Positions 60,150-64,000 of a stretch of 64,000 nt of DNA are shown one piece after another. Every line of letters starts with the position of its first letter. Position 1 is the first letter of the stretch. Both the position numbers and the translations under genes were made by a program. This DNA is from CAYIHX01 sp964363305. Lineage in GTDB: Bacteria; Bdellovibrionota; UBA1018. Where the stretch lies: the NCBI GenBank assembly GCA_964363305.1, contig CAYIHX010000018.1, positions 4,189 through 68,188 on the forward strand, written 5' to 3'. The notes below the pieces were generated by a model. That model searched no databases. It was not told the DNA's origin and was given only the letters and a program-made list of their open reading frames with translations.

Positions 60150-62042
60150 ATGGAGCAACAGCAATTTCAAGTCTCGTTCTCGGTCGGGACGAAGCTCTTG
60201 ATGAGTGTGGTCTCGTTGCTGTTGGTTGTCATCGTATTTCTGGATGTCTCAACTATTCTGCTTTTGAGCGAAGACAAGCGGGCTTACACCTATCAGCTGC
60301 AGTCGACCGAAGCGCAGTTTCTTGGCCAACAGGTGGTCTCGAATACTCGTCTTGCCGTCGACTCTCTGCGGCTTTCGCTGGTGGATGTCGATTTATCCGG
60401 TCAGATTTCTGGGGCCGCCCGAGCGAATTTTCAGTCGCTGGTTGATAACCAGAGTGAGTTGGTCGCACTTCAGATTCATCTATTGGGGCGTCAGTTGGAG
60501 GAGGTTCGACCCCTGATCGAGGTGAGTAGAAGGGCGGAGCTTTCCGAGCTCGGTCTGAGTCCGAGTGATCTCATTCTCGCTCCTGCCGAGATCCTCGCGG
60601 TAAAAGCGCAGCTTCTTGCCAAGGGATTTGCCTATTTGACGGTATTGCGGCTCGGAAAGACGCCACTGCTTGCAGTGCTTTTAGCAGATCGTCAGGCTCG
60701 GGGGCCGGAGGTTCCCGTCGGGATCGGGTTTGTGCCGACCGCTTCTTTAGGGAAGGGCTTGAGAGCATCGATCGGGACGGTGACCGATTTCGCTGGCCGG
60801 GTGCTCTTCAGTTCCGAGCCTTCCGTTCAATTTCAGAGTGAGGCGATGAGCGGGGACGCTCTGTTCCGCGCGGCCCAGAAAAGCCAAGTCAGCGAGGGAA
60901 CGCTAGAGTTCGAGGAGAACGGCCAGAAATTCATCGGCAGTTTTGTCCGCCCGGGGTTTGATCTGATTGTCATGGCGCGAACCGACTGGGGCAGGGTGAT
61001 GAGGGCGACCTACACTCTGGCGGAAAGATTTATTTACCTCGGATTGATGTCGATCGGCGCGGCGGTCTTGTTTGCGGTTTTTTTCTCCAAGAACATGACT
61101 TCCCCGATCTATCGGCTTTATCAAGCGACCCGTCAGGTCGCGGATGGAAATTTCAATGTGGACCTCTCGAGTCGGGCAAAAGACGAGCTCGGCGCCCTTT
61201 CTCGTTCTTTCGTCACGATGTCGAAAAAGATCACCGGGTTGATTTCGGAAAGCGTCAGGAAAGTACAGCTCGAAAACGAATTGGCGATCGCGTCGGCCGT
61301 TCAGCAAACGCTGCTTCCTCCCGCGATTTTCGAGAATGAGGATATCTTGATCCATAGCTACTATCAGTCGGCCACCGAGTGCGGTGGGGATTGGTGGGGT
61401 TTCTTCGGAGTCGGTCGTCGGATCTGCGTGATGATCGCGGACGCGACCGGCCATGGCCTACCGAGCGCATTGATCACGGCGGCGGCTCGCAGCTGCTTCA
61501 GTGTCATGCACAAACTGGCGCAAGAGGACCCGGATTTCTCGTATTCCCCCGGCGCGATGCTTTCGTTTGCGAATCGGGTTGTTCACGACGCGGCCAACGG
61601 TCAAATCAACATGACTTTTTTCATCGGCGTGATCGATCTCGACACGGGCGAGCTGACCTACTCCAGCGCCGGTCATAACCCTCCCTGGCTGTTCAAGAAG
61701 AGTAGCGATCAATTTTCTCTGAAGAGTCTCATGGTCAATGGTCAGCGCCTCGGTGAGAGCCGTGATGTGGCCCCCTATGAGGAGAAGGCCGTTCAGTTGG
61801 GAGTGGGGGATCTCCTCTTTCTTTATACCGACGGCTTGATGGAGGGACGCGACCAGGCGGGTGGGATGTATGGAAAGAAGAGAGTGAAGGGAATCGTGGA
61901 AACGGCGCTCGCCCGGGGGCCTGCGGCCATTTTGAAAAATTTGGTCGACGATTTCACCCGGTACAATCAGGGCAAGCCCCTCGATGACGACGTGACTCTT
62001 GCGGTGGTGCAGTTTACTCGAATCGGTGGGCCCGGGCCGTGA
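60150..62042 (+). CDS. Membrane sensor SpoIIE-type (PP2C) phosphatase
   Basis: ATG 60150 is chosen over 60102 because AAGG precedes it. The 630 residues contain TM1 (SVVSLLLVVIVFLDVSTILL), an extracytoplasmic sensor of about 260 residues, TM2 (LGLMSIGAAVLFAVFFS), a HAMP (SPIYRLYQATRQVADGNFNV), a coiled coil and a PP2C/SpoIIE domain: ECGGDWWGFF, VMIADATGHGLPSALI, LFLYTDGLMEG and DDDVTLAVV with all metal Asp residues. It should dephosphorylate the STAS protein in response to a periplasmic signal. Stop overlaps the next start by 4 nt. Confidence 0.9.
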   Translation: MEQQQFQVSFSVGTKLLMSVVSLLLVVIVFLDVSTILLLSEDKRAYTYQLQSTEAQFLGQQVVSNTRLAVDSLRLSLVDVDLSGQISGAARANFQSLVDNQSELVALQIHLLGRQLEEVRPLIEVSRRAELSELGLSPSDLILAPAEILAVKAQLLAKGFAYLTVLRLGKTPLLAVLLADRQARGPEVPVGIGFVPTASLGKGLRASIGTVTDFAGRVLFSSEPSVQFQSEAMSGDALFRAAQKSQVSEGTLEFEENGQKFIGSFVRPGFDLIVMARTDWGRVMRATYTLAERFIYLGLMSIGAAVLFAVFFSKNMTSPIYRLYQATRQVADGNFNVDLSSRAKDELGALSRSFVTMSKKITGLISESVRKVQLENELAIASAVQQTLLPPAIFENEDILIHSYYQSATECGGDWWGFFGVGRRICVMIADATGHGLPSALITAAARSCFSVMHKLAQEDPDFSYSPGAMLSFANRVVHDAANGQINMTFFIGVIDLDTGELTYSSAGHNPPWLFKKSSDQFSLKSLMVNGQRLGESRDVAPYEEKAVQLGVGDLLFLYTDGLMEGRDQAGGMYGKKRVKGIVETALARGPAAILKNLVDDFTRYNQGKPLDDDVTLAVVQFTRIGGPGP

Positions 62043-63565
62043 CGGAGAACAGATTCAGTGGCACCGAGCGGTTCCTGGTTTTTTTGGGCTTTGCCCTGTT
62101 TTTTGGATTTGGTGGGCTCTATTTTTCGGAAATTTCCCTTCAGCGAGTTTTGCTGGGCTGGGATCTTGAGGGGAAGGAGCGGAAGGTGGGTGTTCTCGCC
62201 GGTCGGGAGGGGTCGGTGCGCCGGATGTTCGGGCGCTCGGCGGAATTCCGAGACATTGAAACGCAGAGCGATCTTTTCAACGAAGACACTTTGGTGACTT
62301 CTCCTGAGGGAGGTGCCCGGTTTACTTTGGAGGATGGCTCAACGATTGAGTTGGGTCCCGCAACGATGGTGAAGCTGGTCTTTGATTCGGAGGTGACCCT
62401 TCAGGGGATTCAGCGCCGAGCGAGCATCGAGGTGGTAACCGGAACCGTCTCCGGGGTGTCCCGCAAGGCCTCCGTTGTTCTGAAAACGCCGCAGGGAAAG
62501 ATTCTCCTCGGAGCGTCGAGCAAGAAAGTGATGCGCTTGGAGGCGGCGGCGATGCCTCGTCCGACGTCTTCTCCTACGGCGACGCCGACGGTAGTGGTCG
62601 CGGCCTCACCCAGTCCTTCACCGGTTCCACTCAAACTGATCGCGCGACTTCAAATGGTTTCACCCAAATGGAGAGAGGTGAAGCGCCTCGTTCCGGGCAC
62701 GCAAAAGCTAGCCCTTCCGGTGCGATTTACCTGGGCGGTGCAGCCGCCGCGCCAGGAACTTCAGTGGGTTTTGCGCAAGGGAGGAGTGGCGCAACCTCTG
62801 GCGACCGCAAGCGTGCTCGCCCAAGACGGCAAAGGATCGACCCAGTATGTTTTCGTGACCCCGGGAGATTACGAGTGGGAGCTTCTTGCGCCCGATGGCG
62901 CAACGTTGCGCGGTGGTCCTTATCGCTCCACCTTCAAGGTTCATCCCGAGGTGGAGCGAATAGAAGTTTCAAATCCTCTGGTAGCGGGCTCGGAGAATCA
63001 GACCAATCGGTACCAGGGTGAGGTCAAGAGCCAGTTCGGTGGTGTCACCCTTCGTTGGAAGCCCCTGCCCGGGGTGACCCAGTATCAGATAAAAATGATG
63101 CGAAAACCGGGTGACCTGCAGGCGATTCTCCAGCGTTCAGTGGCTGCTTCAGAATATTCTTTCAACAAGGGTAAGTTGTTCACCGGCGAAATTTATTATG
63201 CGATTTCGGCACCGCTGGCGGGAGGGTGGATCGCGACGTCGAAGGTGGCGGTATTTTCGTTCAGTTTTCTGCCTCCGGCTCTGGTGCTACCTGAGGACGG
63301 AGCCGTGGTCGCGGGGGCTGCGATGGCACAGAGCGACAACAGCATCTTGCTGACTTGGCAACGCACCAATTTCACGATTGGTTACGAGCTGGAGGTTGCA
63401 AGTGACCCACAGTTTGCGACGGTGGTTCAGCGGAAGCTTTCTAAAGAGAATTTTTTCATTCTTCGTGCGTTGCCCGTGGGCCGGTATTGGTGGCGGGTTC
63501 GGTGCTATTCGAAGAAAATCTCAAGCCCTTTTAGTCGTCCGAACCTTCTTTCGATCAGCCCGTAA
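62039..63565 (+). CDS. FecR-domain membrane protein with FN3-like domains
   Basis: The GTG start overlaps the phosphatase stop (GTGA). The 508 residues have one N-terminal helix (FLVFLGFALFFGFGGLYF), a FecR domain at about 50-165 (DTLVTSPEGGARFTLEDGST, IELGPATMVKL, VVTGTVSG), a Pro/Ser/Thr linker (TSSPTATPTVVVAAS), and then two or three fibronectin-like beta domains (LRWKPLPGVTQYQIKMMR, GRYWWRVRCYSKK). It probably senses envelope load in the periplasm and may feed the neighbouring phosphatase. Confidence 0.85.
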   Translation: MTENRFSGTERFLVFLGFALFFGFGGLYFSEISLQRVLLGWDLEGKERKVGVLAGREGSVRRMFGRSAEFRDIETQSDLFNEDTLVTSPEGGARFTLEDGSTIELGPATMVKLVFDSEVTLQGIQRRASIEVVTGTVSGVSRKASVVLKTPQGKILLGASSKKVMRLEAAAMPRPTSSPTATPTVVVAASPSPSPVPLKLIARLQMVSPKWREVKRLVPGTQKLALPVRFTWAVQPPRQELQWVLRKGGVAQPLATASVLAQDGKGSTQYVFVTPGDYEWELLAPDGATLRGGPYRSTFKVHPEVERIEVSNPLVAGSENQTNRYQGEVKSQFGGVTLRWKPLPGVTQYQIKMMRKPGDLQAILQRSVAASEYSFNKGKLFTGEIYYAISAPLAGGWIATSKVAVFSFSFLPPALVLPEDGAVVAGAAMAQSDNSILLTWQRTNFTIGYELEVASDPQFATVVQRKLSKENFFILRALPVGRYWWRVRCYSKKISSPFSRPNLLSISP

Positions 63566-63587
63566 ATCGGCTAGAACCTGATCATCT

Positions 63588-64000
63588 ATGGCCGCCAAAG
63601 AATATCAATGTGAAGTGACCGGCATCAGGCAACTGACGCCAACTGTTTTTGAGCTCTGTTTTACCACGGAGCAGCCCTTGGAATTTCTTGGCGGGCAGTT
63701 TCTGAGTGTGGTGGTTCCGGGCGCGGGCCCGAGCGGGCGTGACCTTCGTCGGGCTTATTCGATCGCCTCAGGTCCGGGCGTTCGTCCCATCGAGCTTTGC
63801 GTGAAGTTGGTTGAAGGCGGCCCCGGAACAAATTACCTCTATGGGTTGAAGGTGGGGGATCGTTTTCGAAGTTACGCGCCGTATGGGGACTTTGTCTTTA
63901 AGCCGAGGGACGGCCGTGATGCGGTTTTTGTTTCGACCGGGACTGGGTTAGCGCCCTTTCGGTCGATGGTCTTTTCAAAAGAGATGCGGCAGCGCCCCCC
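63588..64000 (+). CDS. Ferredoxin-NADP reductase-type flavoprotein, 3' end beyond window
   Basis: From ATG 63588, 137 codons are visible. The FAD-binding barrel has the R-x-Y-S motif (LRRAYSIASG) and the pyrophosphate loop GTNYLYGLKVGDRF; the NAD(P) domain opens with FVSTGTGLAPFRSMVF. The first 30 residues match FNR/dioxygenase-reductase N-termini (VTGIRQLTPTVFELCF). No upstream partner (ferredoxin or oxygenase) is in the window. It lies 22 nt after the FecR gene. Confidence 0.85.
   Translation, partial: MAAKEYQCEVTGIRQLTPTVFELCFTTEQPLEFLGGQFLSVVVPGAGPSGRDLRRAYSIASGPGVRPIELCVKLVEGGPGTNYLYGLKVGDRFRSYAPYGDFVFKPRDGRDAVFVSTGTGLAPFRSMVFSKEMRQRP

Noticed and set aside
1..64000. CRISPR array, prophage, rRNA or tRNA genes
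   Set aside because: No regularly spaced direct repeats, phage structural genes or recognisable RNA gene sequences were seen on reading; a covariance-model search could not be run.

Overview
The window (GC a little above 55%) looks like the chromosome of a Gram-negative bacterium of the Bdellovibrionota (Bdellovibrio-like) group. The signs are five genes or remnants of the TIGR02147/DUF4423 regulator family, very many Sec-exported proteins and lipoproteins with few known relatives, one exported protein with a GGNGGG motif near its N-terminus, and several outer-membrane beta-barrels. The phylum call is an inference from gene content; no rRNA or tRNA gene was recognised.

Layout. 1-5.5 kb: a membrane protein cut by the window edge, a lipoprotein, a decayed receiver domain, an orphan RHS C-terminal tip with a possible immunity gene, and a frameshifted membrane gene. 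5.7-20 kb is a patchwork of toxin-antitoxin loci and exported proteins. It holds a higBA-like pair with a shortened toxin, a hipBA pair with two operator palindromes, and a second HIPA-type locus in which a HipT-like kinase sits beside a protein fusing a HipA-N (HipS-like) part to a HipB-like HTH. TIGR02147 genes here are coupled by 4-nt overlaps to exported proteins, and there are several gene fragments plus a 137-bp duplication of a metalloprotease segment. 20-30 kb: an acyltransferase, lipoproteins with ASH-like, InlB-like and Asp-box repeats, and an alpha/beta hydrolase. A perfect 38-bp repeat sits just after the stop codons of two unrelated genes.

30-39.4 kb is an amine/lysine catabolic cluster. 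A five-gene leftward operon (FAD amine oxidase, EamA permease, two aldehyde dehydrogenases, omega-aminotransferase) stands divergent to an aldehyde dehydrogenase plus a saccharopine/lysine-6-dehydrogenase-type enzyme. 39.5-44.2 kb: a lipoprotein, a TIGR02147 regulator, a tandem SRPBCC protein with a nucleotidyltransferase-partner fragment at its end, and a DUF4143 ATPase with its own palindrome. 44.3-49.1 kb encodes one 1610-residue exported protein that joins an M48-type metalloprotease head to an ABC1/UbiB-type kinase fold. This is the most unusual object in the window.

49.1-53.8 kb: a TetR repressor divergent from a MacB/Lol-type export operon (permease, LolA-like protein, beta-barrel, ATPase), with a 14-bp palindrome between them. 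53.8-57.3 kb: TIGR02147 and DUF1015 genes and an exported protein. 57.3-63.6 kb: yggS, maf and a partner-switching module (HATPase kinase, STAS protein with zinc-ribbon cysteines, SpoIIE-type phosphatase) followed by a FecR-domain protein. The window ends inside a ferredoxin-NADP reductase-type flavoprotein.
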